Below, one piece after another: positions 1-9,199 of a stretch of 64,000 nt of DNA. This stretch comes from Acetobacteraceae bacterium (GTDB taxonomy: Bacteria > Pseudomonadota > Alphaproteobacteria > Acetobacterales > Acetobacteraceae), in the NCBI GenBank assembly GCA_947475245.1, contig CANJLW010000006.1, forward strand, positions 116,894 through 180,893. Reading direction: 5' to 3'. The position numbers were made by a program, and so were the translations under genes. How positions within the stretch are numbered: position 1 is the first letter of the stretch; every line of letters starts with the position of its first letter. The notes beneath the pieces are model-generated. The model saw only the letters and a list, made by a program, of their open reading frames with translations, was not told the origin of the DNA and did no database searches.

Positions 1-679
1 CCGGATCGTCCGTCAGCTCAACCTTGCCGCCCTGAGCCTGCGCCCAGGCAATCAGTTCCGCGGGCGGGCGCAGTGATTCCGGCGTGGCGAGCCGCAAGGT
101 GAAGCCGAAGCGCACGGCGGCTTCGATCCAACTGCGCGCGACGTTGTTGCCGTCGCCGCACCAGGCGACGACCTGCCCGGCGATGGGGCCGCGATGTTCT
201 TCGAATGTCATCACATCGGCCATCAACTGGCAGGGATGCGATGTGTCGGTCAGGCCGTTGATGACGGGAACGGTGGCGAATTCCGCGAGTTCGTGCAGCT
301 TCGACGACCGGTCGGTCCGCAGCATGATCGTATCGACATAGCGCGACAGCACACGCGCGGTGTCCGCGGCGGTCTCGCCCCGGCCCAACTGCATGTCCTT
401 GCCGGTCAGCACGATGACATCGCCGCCAAGTTGCCGCATCCCGACCTCGAACGACACCCGTGTGCGGGTCGAGGGCTTCTCGAAGATCAGCACCAGCGTC
501 TTGCCGGCCAACGGGCGCGACGTCACGCCGCCGGCGCGTTTGAAGCCCGATGCAATATCCAGCATCTGGCGCAGCGTCGCGGTGTCGAAATCGCGCAGGT
601 CGAGAAAGTGACGCGGGCCGGCCACCTGTTCGGTGGGCCGGCCCTTCGTCGTACGCACACGCTTTAGAGATGCACTCAC
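1..679 (-). CDS. argF: Ornithine carbamoyltransferase, C-terminus cut by window edge
   Basis: Transfers the carbamoyl group of carbamoyl phosphate to ornithine, giving citrulline in arginine biosynthesis (cytoplasmic). About 226 N-terminal residues are present. The phosphate-binding motif STRTR lies near residues 70-74, followed by VSFE, and the HPCQLMAD motif (HPxQ) is further on. The end of the reading frame lies outside the window. The chosen start is GTG at 679; it overlaps the argD stop as GTGA, indicating translational coupling. argD-argF is a common alphaproteobacterial order. The family call is secure; the exact start is likely but not proven. Confidence 0.93.
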   Translation of the reverse strand, partial: MSASLKRVRTTKGRPTEQVAGPRHFLDLRDFDTATLRQMLDIASGFKRAGGVTSRPLAGKTLVLIFEKPSTRTRVSFEVGMRQLGGDVIVLTGKDMQLGRGETAADTARVLSRYVDTIMLRTDRSSKLHELAEFATVPVINGLTDTSHPCQLMADVMTFEEHRGPIAGQVVAWCGDGNNVARSWIEAAVRFGFTLRLATPESLRPPAELIAWAQAQGGKVELTDDP

Positions 680-1872
680 TGTGCGGCGGCTTTCACGGCT
701 GTCGCGGCGCAGGCGGACGCGGCGCGACGCAGCATCGCCACGGCCTGATCCAGGTCGGAATCCGTCACCACCAGCGGCGGTGCCAGACGCAGCACGTTAT
801 CGCCGGCGGTGATCGCCATCAGGCCTTCGGCGACGCAGGCGGCTTGCACCTGACCTTGCGGCAGGACGCACTTCATGCCCAACAGCAGGCCCATGCCGCG
901 CGCATCGACGAACACCGTCGGGAATTCCTTGGCGATGGCATCAAGTTCGGCGCGCAGCTTGCGGCCCTTGCGATCGACCTCTTCCAGGAATCCGGGTGCC
1001 GTCACGACATCCATCACGGCATTGCCGGCGGCGCAGGCCAACGGGTTGCCGCCATAGGTCGTGCCGTGCGTGCCGGGGACCAAAGCCTTGGCGAACTGCT
1101 CCTTGGCCAGGACGGCGCCGAGCGGGAAGCCGCCGCCGATGCCTTTGGCGGCGGACATGACGTCCGGCGTGATGCCTGCCCATTCATGCGCGAACAGCTT
1201 GCCCGTGCGGCCCATGCCGGACTGCACTTCGTCCATGCCCAGGATGATGCCGTACTCGTCGCAGACGGCGCGCAGATCGCGCAGGAACTGCATATCGGCC
1301 GGACGCACGCCGCCTTCGCCCTGAATGGGTTCGACGATGATGCCGGCCGTGTTCGGGCCGATCGCGTCGCGCACCGCGTTCATGTTGTTGAACGGGACGT
1401 GATCGAAGCCTTCAACCACCGGGCCGAAGCCGTGCAGGTAGTGCGGATTGCCCGTCGCCGCCAGCGTGGCCAGCGTGCGGCCGTGGAACGCGCCTTCGAA
1501 GCAGATGAAGCGATACCGCTCTTCCTTGCCGGCATCCGACATGGCGCGCCGCATCATCTTGATCATGCCTTCGTTCGCTTCAGCGCCCGAATTGCAGAAG
1601 AACACGCTGTCGGCGAACGTCGCGTCGACCAGCCGCTGCGCCAGCCGTTCGGCCTGCGGAATGCGGTAAAGGTTGGACGTATGCATCACCTTGGCGGCCT
1701 GTTCGGCGATCGCCTTGACCAGATGCGGGTGTCCATGCCCCAGAGAGGCCGTGGCGATGCCCGACCCGAAATCCAGGAATCGTCGCCCATCGCCTGTCCA
1801 CAGCCAGGCGCCTTCGCCCCGCTCAAAAGCGAGGTCAGCACGAGCGTAGTTCGGCAACAGAGCGGAAATCAT
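676..1872 (-). CDS. argD: Acetylornithine aminotransferase
   Basis: A 398-residue class III PLP aminotransferase that converts N-acetylglutamate semialdehyde to N-acetylornithine with glutamate as donor; the same family also serves as succinyldiaminopimelate transaminase. Visible landmarks are the [12 protein letters not shown] segment, the [12 protein letters not shown] stretch with the PLP-contacting Asp, and [11 protein letters not shown] with the Schiff-base lysine. Length is typical. The gene is first in an argD-argF pair with overlapping stop and start codons. A role in arginine synthesis is supported by that neighbour. Confidence 0.95.
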   Translation of the reverse strand: MISALLPNYARADLAFERGEGAWLWTGDGRRFLDFGSGIATASLGHGHPHLVKAIAEQAAKVMHTSNLYRIPQAERLAQRLVDATFADSVFFCNSGAEANEGMIKMMRRAMSDAGKEERYRFICFEGAFHGRTLATLAATGNPHYLHGFGPVVEGFDHVPFNNMNAVRDAIGPNTAGIIVEPIQGEGGVRPADMQFLRDLRAVCDEYGIILGMDEVQSGMGRTGKLFAHEWAGITPDVMSAAKGIGGGFPLGAVLAKEQFAKALVPGTHGTTYGGNPLACAAGNAVMDVVTAPGFLEEVDRKGRKLRAELDAIAKEFPTVFVDARGMGLLLGMKCVLPQGQVQAACVAEGLMAITAGDNVLRLAPPLVVTDSDLDQAVAMLRRAASACAATAVKAAAQ

Positions 1873-2052
1873 GGGGGTAACGACCCTAGGTTAAGCTTCC
1901 CAAAACGGATCTCCCGCCCGCGACCTTTCGGGGCGGGTCCGTCGGGAAGCAGCGATCATTGGCTAGGTACTCGGCAGGTGTCAAACGGTGTTCCGCATTT
2001 TTTCGCCATTCGCATCCTTGCGTCCCGCGCTCGGCATGGCATCGTCGGCCGC

Positions 2053-2607
2053 ATGGCGCCACAGCAGACACCGAACGAAGCGACTCTGTACGAAGCCGCG
2101 CTCTCATACCTCGCCCGTTACGCGACCACCGAACTGCGGCTGCGGCAGGTGCTGGAACGGCGGATCGATCGCTGGCGCCGGTCGGTCGAAGACTCTGAAA
2201 CCGCCGACAGCGTCGCGGTCGCCGCCCGGTCGGCGATCGCCGGCGTAATCGCCCGTGTCGTGGCCTTGGGTGTCGTCAGCGACACGGAGTTTGCCCAAAG
2301 CAGGGCGCGCGCCATGGCCCGGGCCGGGCGGTCCAGCCGAGCGGTGGCGGCGAATCTGGCGGCGAGGGGGGTGAACGCGGAAACGGCGCGCGCGGCGATC
2401 GAGGCCAACGAAACCAGTGAGTTGGACGCTGCCGTCATGCTGACCCGCAAGCGCCGGATCGGGGCGTTTCGCGATGGCGATCCCGGCGATCGTAATCGCG
2501 AACTGGGCGTGATGGCGCGGGCCGGCTACCCGCGCGACGTCGCGATCAAGGCGCTGGAGATGGACCGCGATACCGCGGAAACGCTGATCGCGGACCTAAG
2601 GCGTTAG
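2053..2607 (+). CDS. recX: RecX-family regulatory protein
   Basis: A 184-residue helical protein of the RecX family, which binds RecA filaments and modulates recombinase activity. It starts at ATG 2053; the frame stays open upstream only because it runs antisense to argD. Repeated three-helix RecX-type segments are visible, including ALSYLARYATTELRLRQVLE near the N-terminus and GRSSRAVAANLAARGV in the middle. This N-terminal pattern (a helix, then ELRxxLxRR) is characteristic of alphaproteobacterial RecX. It is not adjacent to recA, which lies about 8 kb away, so linkage does not support the call. The 3' end overlaps the convergent tautomerase gene by 4 bases. Confidence 0.8.
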   Translation: MAPQQTPNEATLYEAALSYLARYATTELRLRQVLERRIDRWRRSVEDSETADSVAVAARSAIAGVIARVVALGVVSDTEFAQSRARAMARAGRSSRAVAANLAARGVNAETARAAIEANETSELDAAVMLTRKRRIGAFRDGDPGDRNRELGVMARAGYPRDVAIKALEMDRDTAETLIADLRR

Positions 2608-2804
2608 GTCCTCGGGGCTTCGCGATCACTGAACAGCACGCCGCCCTTGGCTTTGTGATGTTTGGGTGATTCCACGATCTGCACCATCACCGCTTCGGGC
2701 GGGGAGCCGAAATGGGCGACGACAGCCGCGGTGATGTCGCGGACCAAGTCGCGCTTCTGGTCGAGCGTGCGACCTTCCACGGCGTGAACATAGACTTCAG
2801 GCAT
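2604..2804 (-). CDS. 4-oxalocrotonate tautomerase family protein
   Basis: A 66-residue protein of the 4-OT superfamily. After removal of the initiator Met, the first residue is Pro (MPEVYVHAVEGRTLDQK), the catalytic general base in this family. The Lys and Arg of the DQKRDLVRDIT helix and the VMVQIVE strand fit the beta-alpha-beta fold. These enzymes tautomerise enol and keto acids. The substrate cannot be told from the sequence. It probably stands alone, convergent with recX. Confidence 0.85.
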   Translation of the reverse strand: MPEVYVHAVEGRTLDQKRDLVRDITAAVVAHFGSPPEAVMVQIVESPKHHKAKGGVLFSDREAPRT

Positions 2805-2828
2805 CCTCGCCCCCCTTGTCCGATAAGC

Positions 2829-2855
2829 GCGCCGCCCGTCTATGACGGGCGGCGC
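2829..2855 (-). terminator. Hairpin terminator downstream of the tcuA-tcuB-SnoaL operon
   Basis: A perfect 12-bp GC-rich stem (2829-2840 with 2844-2855) encloses a 3-base loop, immediately downstream of the minus-strand gene ending at 2862. The following minus-strand sequence has only a weak T content, so termination strength is uncertain. Confidence 0.6.
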
Positions 2856-2861
2856 TGCGGA

Positions 2862-3236
2862 TCAGTCGGCCAGACGGGTCGACTGCCAGGTCACCATTTG
2901 CCAGGTCCCACCACGATTGGCGTAGACGTCGGTGAAGCGCACGCGGAAGGAATTCGGCTTGCCGCCCGACATCACCGAAATCGCCGCGACGCCGGTCAGG
3001 ACGACAGCATCGCCCAGGTCCTGCGCCACGACATCCGACGGCACGACCGAGGTATAGACCGTGGAGCCTGATTCCATCGCGCCGATCAGCGTCGCCTTGG
3101 TGTCCATCCGCGCGGAGGAATGGGTGTAGATCAGATCGTCCGCGATCACCGCATTCAGGGTCGCGATATCCTTCGCGCCCATCGCGTCCATGCGCTTCTT
3201 GTCCAGGGCGATGATCGCCGCTCCGTTACCTGCCAT
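2862..3236 (-). CDS. SnoaL/NTF2-like small protein
   Basis: A 124-residue protein with the cone-shaped alpha+beta fold pattern of NTF2-like/DUF4440 proteins: an N-terminal helix with LDKKRMDAM, the DDLIYTHSSARMDTK turn, and C-terminal strands ending in GTWQMVTWQSTRL. The family includes ketosteroid isomerase-like enzymes and binding proteins of unknown role. A strong AGGAGG ribosome binding site precedes the ATG at 3236. It lies 16 bases after tcuB on the same strand, so it probably belongs to that operon. Function unknown. Confidence 0.8.
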   Translation of the reverse strand: MAGNGAAIIALDKKRMDAMGAKDIATLNAVIADDLIYTHSSARMDTKATLIGAMESGSTVYTSVVPSDVVAQDLGDAVVLTGVAAISVMSGGKPNSFRVRFTDVYANRGGTWQMVTWQSTRLAD

Positions 3237-3252
3237 GTTTGGTTCCTCCTGA

Positions 3253-4368
3253 TTATTCCCCGCCGAGGGGCTTCATGTTGCGTTCCGTCGCCCGTCGCAG
3301 CAGCGCGGCCGAACGATACACACCGTGTACCATCTTGGAATACGGCAGCACCAGGAACAGCGCCAGGATGAAGCCGAGATGGATCGCCATCGCCAACGGC
3401 ATCGCGCCGGTGGCGCGCACGGCCAGCAGTACCAGGCCGGTGATGGCCGACATCGCCAGCAGCATCAGCAACGCGACGTCGCCGGCCAGCATGCGGCGCG
3501 CGACCGGCATCGGGTCCTCGATCAGTTTCATCGCGAACAACCCGATCGTGCCGATCGTCAGCAGCACGCCGCCGACCGTGCCCAGCACGACGGGCACGCT
3601 GAGGTAGGCGTACGGCGCGGCCCAGCCGAAGAAGCTGTGATAGAAAAACCCGACCGTGGTCGCCGCGAAGCACAGCATGAAGCCGTAGAACATCGCGTGG
3701 TGAAGATAGCGACGACGCATCGAGAACCGTTCGGAGTTGTCGTTGCAGCCGTCAACACCCTGTCCGCCGCCCAGATTCTTCAGCGTCAGCACGTCCCACA
3801 ACGCAATGCCCAGCGCGACGACGCCGACGCTTTCAGCAGGGCCTGCGTCTTTCCAGAAATTCCGCGCCCCCATCCACAGCGCCAGCAGCGCGTAGCCGAA
3901 GCTCGCCAGACCGACGACCTGCATCGCCCATAGCGGGATGACGGAATAGAACGCGTCCGCTTCCATCGGCCGCGCCTTGAAGAACTGGCCGGGGGCGGAA
4001 ATCGCCATGGACAGGATCAGCACCAGCGCGATCGACAGCGCCGTGACCAGGGACACCAGCGTGCCGTTACGCTCGAACGCGCGGGCGAAACCCGGCGGCC
4101 AGGCATATTCGACGTAGCTCTCGGCGCGCACCTCGGCCAGGGCGCGGGGGATGTTGATCCCCCACTCATGCGGCGGCGAGTACTGACAGGCGTAATAACA
4201 GCCGCGGCAGCCGTGGCAGAGATTGGCCAGATAGCTGACGTCGCCCGCGCTGAATTCCCGGCGCAGTTCCAGCGCCGGAAACACCGCGCAGAAGCCTTCG
4301 CAATAGCGACAGGCGTTGCAGACCTCGATTTCGTGCCGAGCGCGTTCGACGGCTTCAGTTTCTTGCAT
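3253..4368 (-). CDS. tcuB: TcuB-like iron-sulfur membrane electron-transfer protein
   Basis: A 371-residue protein with an N-terminal ferredoxin part and a C-terminal membrane part. Two cysteine clusters (CNACRYCEGFCAVFP near residues 18-32 and CHGCRGCYYACQYSPP near 51-66) should bind iron-sulfur clusters. Several hydrophobic helices follow, with histidines that could bind haem. In Salmonella, TcuB reoxidises the flavin of tricarballylate dehydrogenase TcuA and passes electrons to the membrane. The gene overlaps tcuA by 14 bases, so the pair is co-translated. The true substrate of this pair is not established by sequence. Confidence 0.9.
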   Translation of the reverse strand: MQETEAVERARHEIEVCNACRYCEGFCAVFPALELRREFSAGDVSYLANLCHGCRGCYYACQYSPPHEWGINIPRALAEVRAESYVEYAWPPGFARAFERNGTLVSLVTALSIALVLILSMAISAPGQFFKARPMEADAFYSVIPLWAMQVVGLASFGYALLALWMGARNFWKDAGPAESVGVVALGIALWDVLTLKNLGGGQGVDGCNDNSERFSMRRRYLHHAMFYGFMLCFAATTVGFFYHSFFGWAAPYAYLSVPVVLGTVGGVLLTIGTIGLFAMKLIEDPMPVARRMLAGDVALLMLLAMSAITGLVLLAVRATGAMPLAMAIHLGFILALFLVLPYSKMVHGVYRSAALLRRATERNMKPLGGE

Positions 4369-5755
4369 GGCGCGCTGCCTCTTGTCCCGCGATGCGGCCG
4401 AACACCGTACCGATCGTCATTCCAAAACCGGCAAGATACCCCTTGCCCAGGATGTTGCCCGACATGATCTCGCCGGAGGCGAAGAGATTGCCGGCCAGTT
4501 GTCCGTTCTCCATCATTACCTGCGCCCGCTCGTTCACTCGCACGCCGAGATAGGTGAAGGTGATGCCGGGACGCAGCGGATAGCCGTAGAACGGCCCCTT
4601 ATCGACCGTGCGCGCCCAGTTGGTCTTGTTCGGCGTCAGCCCGGCGGTCTTGTTGCCGTCGAGCTTCAGATTGTCGAAGGTCTGACCGGGGATCACAGCC
4701 GCGTTATAGGCATCGACGGTCTGGCGGACCTTGACCGGATCGAGCTTCATTTTCACCGCCAGTTCCTCGATCGTGTCCGCCTTGATGGCCGGATAGACCG
4801 ACGGCATGAACAGGGGGAACGCTTTGGCGTCGCAGATCGAATAGGCGATCTGTCCCGGCTGCTGCGCGATCAGGCGACCCCAGATGGCATAGCGCTTCGG
4901 CCAGACATCCTCGCCCTCGTCGTAGAAGCGGTCGCCGTTCTGGTTCACCACGACGCTGTACGGCACGCTGTCGAGGCGCGTGGTGATGCCGCCGTCGAAT
5001 TTCGGTGCCCGCGCGTCGAGCGCGACCGCATGGCACTGAGTCGGATCGCCGATCGCCGCCACGCCCTGATCCAGCAGGTTCTTCAACACCCTGCCGCGAT
5101 TGTACGGCGTGCCGCGAATGACGAAGTTATCGACCGCGTCGCCCCAGTATTGCCGCATCCAGTCCAGATTGGCCTGGAACCCGCCGGACGAAGCCACCAC
5201 GCAGCGCGCGTGCAGCGTTTCGGGAAAGCCGCGGTTGGTGATGTCGACGGAGCGCACGACGCCGTCATCCATGTTCAGCGAGACGACTTCGGTATCGTAC
5301 ATGATCTCGATGCCAAGCCGTTCGGCCGTCAGGTAATAGGCGTTCAGCAACGCCTTGCCACCGCCCAGAAAGAACGCGTTCGTCCTTCCCAGATTCAACG
5401 TCCCGGTCAGGCTCGGCTGGAACCGCACGCCGCAGTCGCGCATCCAGCCGAACACGCCCGAGGAGGCGCGGATCGTCATGCGCGCCAGGGACTCGTCCGT
5501 GTTGCCGCCGGTCACGCGCAGCAGATCGTCCCAGTACTCGTCCTCGTGATACGCATCGGTCAGGACGTCGTTCGGCTTGTCGTGCATCGCGCGCAGGTTC
5601 CGCGTATGGCGGCTGTTGCCGCCGCGGAACGCCTTGGGCGCGCTTTCGAGCAGGATCACGCTCGCGCCCGCCTGGCGGGCAGTGATCGCCGCGCATAATG
5701 CGGCGTTTCCGCCACCCGCGACGAGCACGTCATAGGTCTTTCTAAGGTCCGGCAT
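4355..5755 (-). CDS. tcuA: TcuA-like FAD-dependent tricarballylate dehydrogenase
   Basis: A 466-residue flavoprotein of the fumarate reductase/succinate dehydrogenase flavoprotein superfamily. The N-terminal dinucleotide fold DVLVAGGGNAALCAAI binds FAD; a C-terminal segment with GEIMSGNILGKGYLAGFGM completes the FAD site. TcuA oxidises tricarballylate to cis-aconitate, handing electrons to TcuB. The start at 5755 has a GGAGGAG ribosome binding site; a longer frame upstream lacks one. It is divergent from a two-subunit ThDP decarboxylase starting at 5851, with 95 bases between, which suggests a shared control region. Confidence 0.88.
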   Translation of the reverse strand: MPDLRKTYDVLVAGGGNAALCAAITARQAGASVILLESAPKAFRGGNSRHTRNLRAMHDKPNDVLTDAYHEDEYWDDLLRVTGGNTDESLARMTIRASSGVFGWMRDCGVRFQPSLTGTLNLGRTNAFFLGGGKALLNAYYLTAERLGIEIMYDTEVVSLNMDDGVVRSVDITNRGFPETLHARCVVASSGGFQANLDWMRQYWGDAVDNFVIRGTPYNRGRVLKNLLDQGVAAIGDPTQCHAVALDARAPKFDGGITTRLDSVPYSVVVNQNGDRFYDEGEDVWPKRYAIWGRLIAQQPGQIAYSICDAKAFPLFMPSVYPAIKADTIEELAVKMKLDPVKVRQTVDAYNAAVIPGQTFDNLKLDGNKTAGLTPNKTNWARTVDKGPFYGYPLRPGITFTYLGVRVNERAQVMMENGQLAGNLFASGEIMSGNILGKGYLAGFGMTIGTVFGRIAGQEAARHARN

Positions 5756-5850
5756 TGGCTCCTCCGCCTGCGCTTTCTGTCTACGAACGGTTGCCCCGTC
5801 GCGCAAGGCATGCGAGTTGCGGCGAATACGCCGGACCCGGAGGAATGGAA

Positions 5851-6384
5851 ATGAACGCCGAACCGTCAGGCCGCGCCTGGCACACGATCGTGATCGATGT
5901 GCTCAAGCGGCACAACGTCAACCTGGTGACCTACGTGCCCGATAACGTGCTGCGGCCGTTGATCGAAGGGATCGAGGCCGACCCGTTCTTCACCGCCTTT
6001 TCGGTGGCGCGCGAGGAAGAGGGCGTCGGCATCATCAACGGCGCCTATATGGGCGGCACGCGCGGCATTCTGCTGATGCAGACCAGCGGCTTCGCCACCC
6101 TGGCCAATGTGCTGGCGTCTCTGCCGGTCCCGTTCCAGATCCCGACCCTGATGTTGGTCAGCGAACGCGGCACCCTGGGTGAGTTCAATATCGGTCAGTC
6201 GATGGTCGCGCGCACGATGCGCCCGGTGCTCGACAGCCTGGCGATCGAGACGCACACGATGACACGGCTGGAAGAGGCGGAGTTCATCCTGGATCGGTCA
6301 ATCGTCCAGGCCTACGCCACCCTGGCGCCGGTCTGCTTCATCGTGTCGCCGCTGCTGACCGGCGGCAAAGTATTCGCGAAATAA
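5851..6384 (+). CDS. ThDP-dependent decarboxylase, alpha (pyrimidine-domain) subunit, ComD/sulfopyruvate decarboxylase type
   Basis: A 177-residue protein equal to the N-terminal pyrimidine-binding domain of ThDP decarboxylases. It contains TYVPDNVLRPLIEG and FSVAREEEGVGIINGAYMGG, where the Glu of REEE is the likely ThDP-activating glutamate. Separate alpha and beta genes are typical of sulfopyruvate decarboxylase (ComDE) and related phosphonopyruvate decarboxylases. The start at 5851 is chosen because GGAGG sits 7 bases before it; ATG 5845 is too close. The gene is followed 13 bases later by the beta subunit. The substrate is unproven. Confidence 0.82.
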   Translation: MNAEPSGRAWHTIVIDVLKRHNVNLVTYVPDNVLRPLIEGIEADPFFTAFSVAREEEGVGIINGAYMGGTRGILLMQTSGFATLANVLASLPVPFQIPTLMLVSERGTLGEFNIGQSMVARTMRPVLDSLAIETHTMTRLEEAEFILDRSIVQAYATLAPVCFIVSPLLTGGKVFAK

Positions 6385-6397
6385 GGGGGACCGGATC

Positions 6398-7030
6398 ATG
6401 GCATCGATTGCGAACCACCCCGCGCGCCGGGAACAGGCGAAGGTGATGAACCGCTACGACATCACGAAGCGCATGCTGGGGCTGCTGCACCGGGATGAGG
6501 CGGTGATCGGCGGCATCGGCTATTCCAACTTCGACCTCTGGGCGGCCTCGGAACGCCCGCAGGGACGTCGCCAACAGAATTTCTACATGCTGGGCAGCAT
6601 GGGCCTCGCGGTGCCGATCGCGCTGGGCGTGGCGATCGCGCAGCCCAACCGCAAGACGATCGCGCTGGAAGGCGACGGGTCCATCCTGATGCAACTGGGC
6701 GCGCTGGCGACGGTCGCGGCCCGAGGGCAAAAGAACCTCGTCGTCGTGATCCTGGACAACGGTGCCTATCAGATCACCGGCGGGCAAAAGACGCTGACCG
6801 GCCTGGGAGCCGATGTCGTCGCGATCGCCCAGGGTTCAGGGCTGACGCAATCGGCCTGGGCGGCGGACGAAAGCGCGTTCGAAGAACTGATCGCGCTGTC
6901 GCTAAAGGAAGACGGTCCGTGGCTGATCGGCTGCCGGATCGACACCGATAAGCCGAAGGACACGACGGAACGTAATCCGCCGCGGATCAAGGACAACTTC
7001 ATGCGCGGGTTGGGGACGCTGAAGTCGTAA
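6398..7030 (+). CDS. ThDP-dependent decarboxylase, beta (diphosphate-domain) subunit, ComE type
   Basis: A 210-residue partner of the upstream alpha subunit, equal to the C-terminal ThDP-binding domain. The diphosphate and Mg motif begins at EGDGSILMQLGALATVA and ends near VVILDNGAYQITGG, a GDG...(D)N signature. An AAGGGGGA ribosome binding site precedes the ATG. The two subunits probably form one alpha2beta2-type enzyme that decarboxylates a 3-substituted pyruvate (sulfo-, phosphono- or a carboxylated analogue). Proximity to divergent tcuAB suggests a common acidic substrate pathway, but this is inference. Confidence 0.85.
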   Translation: MASIANHPARREQAKVMNRYDITKRMLGLLHRDEAVIGGIGYSNFDLWAASERPQGRRQQNFYMLGSMGLAVPIALGVAIAQPNRKTIALEGDGSILMQLGALATVAARGQKNLVVVILDNGAYQITGGQKTLTGLGADVVAIAQGSGLTQSAWAADESAFEELIALSLKEDGPWLIGCRIDTDKPKDTTERNPPRIKDNFMRGLGTLKS

Positions 7031-7039
7031 ATCGGCGTA

Positions 7040-7067
7040 GCTGACGGTCGTTGCGACGACCGTCAGC
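7040..7067. terminator. Bidirectional hairpin between convergent genes
   Basis: A perfect 12-bp stem (7040-7051 with 7056-7067) with a TGCG loop lies between the ThDP beta-subunit gene (plus strand) and the hydrolase gene (minus strand), whose stop codon it overlaps. The T tract is weak on both sides. Confidence 0.6.
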
Positions 7068-7863
7068 CAGCCGACCCAATCGCCGCGAACACCCGATCCG
7101 CGTTCGCCACCGGCCCCATATGCCCGACTTCCGCGACAACGACCCGTTGCGCGTTGGGCAATGATTGCTCCAGCCGCAGCGTCATGCGGTGCGTGATCGG
7201 TGGTGAGGCGGCACCCTGCAGGATCAGCACCTCGACGCCGATGCCGGAAGGCGCGATCTCCCGCCCCGACCCATCGCGGATATCCGCCGCCAGATCGGGC
7301 GCGGCGGCGATCAGGCGCTGACGCACCGACGCCGGCAGCGCATCCCAGCGCATCTCGTTCCAGGCTTCCACGAACCGCGCGATGCCCGACTCCGGCGCGC
7401 CCACCGTCACGCAGTGTTCCAGATGCGCGACAATCGCGCGGTCCCAGGCCAGACAGGCGGCATCCTCGGGATCGTCGGCGCGCAGCAGGCCGATCACGAT
7501 CGGTTCATAGACCACCAGACGATCGGCGGCCGATGCCGCGAGCAACGCCGCCAGGCCACCCATCGAATGCCCGAACAGCACCCGTGTCCGCGCCGAACCC
7601 AGTGTCAGACAGAACCGCGCCACGGCCTCGTGCGCGCTCATCCGGTCGCCCTCCACCCGCACCCGGGTCGCGCCGTAGCCATGTAACGCCGGAACCACGA
7701 CGCGGCACCCGGACTCCGCCAGCCGTTTGGCCAACCCCGACAGGCTGCCCGGACCGGCGGCGGCGGCGTGCAGCAGGACCCAGAGCGTTGCATCGACACC
7801 GACCGAGTCGGAGCAAAACTCCAAGGTCTCAACGACGCCGATCTCGGTGTGATACACGGGCAT
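7063..7863 (-). CDS. Alpha/beta hydrolase
   Basis: A 266-residue alpha/beta-hydrolase. The nucleophile elbow is FGHSMGGLAALLAA, giving a catalytic serine; the late VGHMGP segment supplies the histidine. The oxyanion region is LWVLLHAAAAGPGS, close to but not the usual HG motif. Start ATG 7863 places it 30 bases from the divergent FAD monooxygenase start, so the two may share regulation and a pathway. The frame runs much further upstream only as antisense to that monooxygenase. Substrate unknown; esterase, lactonase and C-C hydrolase are all possible. Confidence 0.85.
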   Translation of the reverse strand: MPVYHTEIGVVETLEFCSDSVGVDATLWVLLHAAAAGPGSLSGLAKRLAESGCRVVVPALHGYGATRVRVEGDRMSAHEAVARFCLTLGSARTRVLFGHSMGGLAALLAASAADRLVVYEPIVIGLLRADDPEDAACLAWDRAIVAHLEHCVTVGAPESGIARFVEAWNEMRWDALPASVRQRLIAAAPDLAADIRDGSGREIAPSGIGVEVLILQGAASPPITHRMTLRLEQSLPNAQRVVVAEVGHMGPVANADRVFAAIGSAG

Positions 7864-7893
7864 GAACGATCGCTTTCGGGGGGATGGACGGCA

Positions 7894-9156
7894 ATGACGG
7901 TACTGATCATCGGCGGCGGCATCGCCGGTCTGACAACCGCGCTCAGCCTGCATCAGATCGGCGTGCCCTGCCGGGTTTTCGAAACGGTGGACAGCATCGA
8001 ACCCTTGGGCGTCGGCATCAACACCCTGCCGCACGCCGTGCGCGAACTCACTGAACTCGGCCTCGTCGACGCCCTTGCCGCCACGGCGATTCCCACCGCC
8101 GAACTGGCCTATTACTCCAAGCGCGGTCAGCCCATATGGTCCGAACCGCGCGGCCGAGCGGCCGGCTACCATTGGCCGCAATTCTCGATCCATCGCGGCG
8201 CCCTGCAGTCCATCCTGCTCCACGCCGCACGCGACCGTCTCGGCCCCGATGCCGTCGTGACCGGCCATCATTGCGCGCGATGGGAAGAAACCGCGTCCGG
8301 CGTGCGCGCCCATTTCATCGATCGGCACAGCGGTGCCGAACGCGGATCGGCGGAGGGAGCACTGCTGATCGGCGCCGACGGTATCCATTCCGGTGTCCGC
8401 GCCGCCCTTTACCCGGACGAGGGCAAGCCGATCTGGAACGGTGCCATCCTGTGGCGCGGCGTGACGCTGGCCAAACCCTTCCTGACCGGGCGCGCCATGA
8501 TCATGGCCGGCCACGAGTTTCAGAAATTCGTGGCCTACCCGATCTCCCGCGAAGCCGACGAACGGGGGCAGTCGCTGATCAACTGGATCGCCGAACGCAA
8601 ATTCCGCCCCGACCAGGCATGGCGGCGGGAGGACTGGAATCGCCAGGGGAACCTGGACGATTTCCTGCCGCAATTCGCCGATTGGCGCTTCGATTGGCTG
8701 GACGTGCCGGCCACGATCCAGGCCGCCGAACGCTGCTACGAATATCCAATGGTCGATCGCGACCCGCTGGAACGCTGGACCTTCGGCCCGGTCACCTTGT
8801 TGGGCGATGCCGCGCATCCGATGTACCCCATCGGCTCCAACGGCGCATCGCAGGCGATCCTGGATGCCCGCGTGCTGGCCCGGGCATTCCAGACCCATGG
8901 CGTGACGCCGACGGCGCTGGAGGCTTACGAGGCCGAACGCCGGCCGGCGACGTCGCGCATAGTGCTGGCCAATCGTGGCAATGGGCCGGAACAGGTGATG
9001 CAACTGGTCGAACAGCGCGCCCCCGACGGCTACGGCAGGATCGAAGACGTGTTGACCGCGACCGAACTGGAAGGCGTCGCCGCATCCTACAAACGGATCG
9101 CCGGCTTCGACCGCGACGCGCTGAACGAACGCCCGCCGATTGTCGCGCCCCGGTAG
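7894..9156 (+). CDS. FAD-dependent aromatic-type monooxygenase
   Basis: A 420-residue class A flavoprotein hydroxylase. The N-terminus VLIIGGGIAGLTTALSL is the GxGxxG ADP-binding fold. The GDAAHPMYPIGSNGASQAI segment is the second FAD motif (GD...P) of salicylate-hydroxylase-like enzymes. Such enzymes hydroxylate aromatic or heterocyclic acids with NAD(P)H and oxygen. It is divergent from a hydrolase and followed after 43 bases by a periplasmic binding protein, suggesting a small catabolic unit. The start at 7894 is the first Met that begins the ADP fold. The substrate is not identifiable. Confidence 0.88.
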   Translation: MTVLIIGGGIAGLTTALSLHQIGVPCRVFETVDSIEPLGVGINTLPHAVRELTELGLVDALAATAIPTAELAYYSKRGQPIWSEPRGRAAGYHWPQFSIHRGALQSILLHAARDRLGPDAVVTGHHCARWEETASGVRAHFIDRHSGAERGSAEGALLIGADGIHSGVRAALYPDEGKPIWNGAILWRGVTLAKPFLTGRAMIMAGHEFQKFVAYPISREADERGQSLINWIAERKFRPDQAWRREDWNRQGNLDDFLPQFADWRFDWLDVPATIQAAERCYEYPMVDRDPLERWTFGPVTLLGDAAHPMYPIGSNGASQAILDARVLARAFQTHGVTPTALEAYEAERRPATSRIVLANRGNGPEQVMQLVEQRAPDGYGRIEDVLTATELEGVAASYKRIAGFDRDALNERPPIVAPR

Positions 9157-9199
9157 CCGGAGTACACCGTCCCCAGAATAAATAAGGGGAGGAACGGCA

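Noticed and set aside
550..2052. N-terminal extension of the recX frame
   Set aside because: This part is antisense to argD and argF; RecX similarity begins only at ATG 2053.
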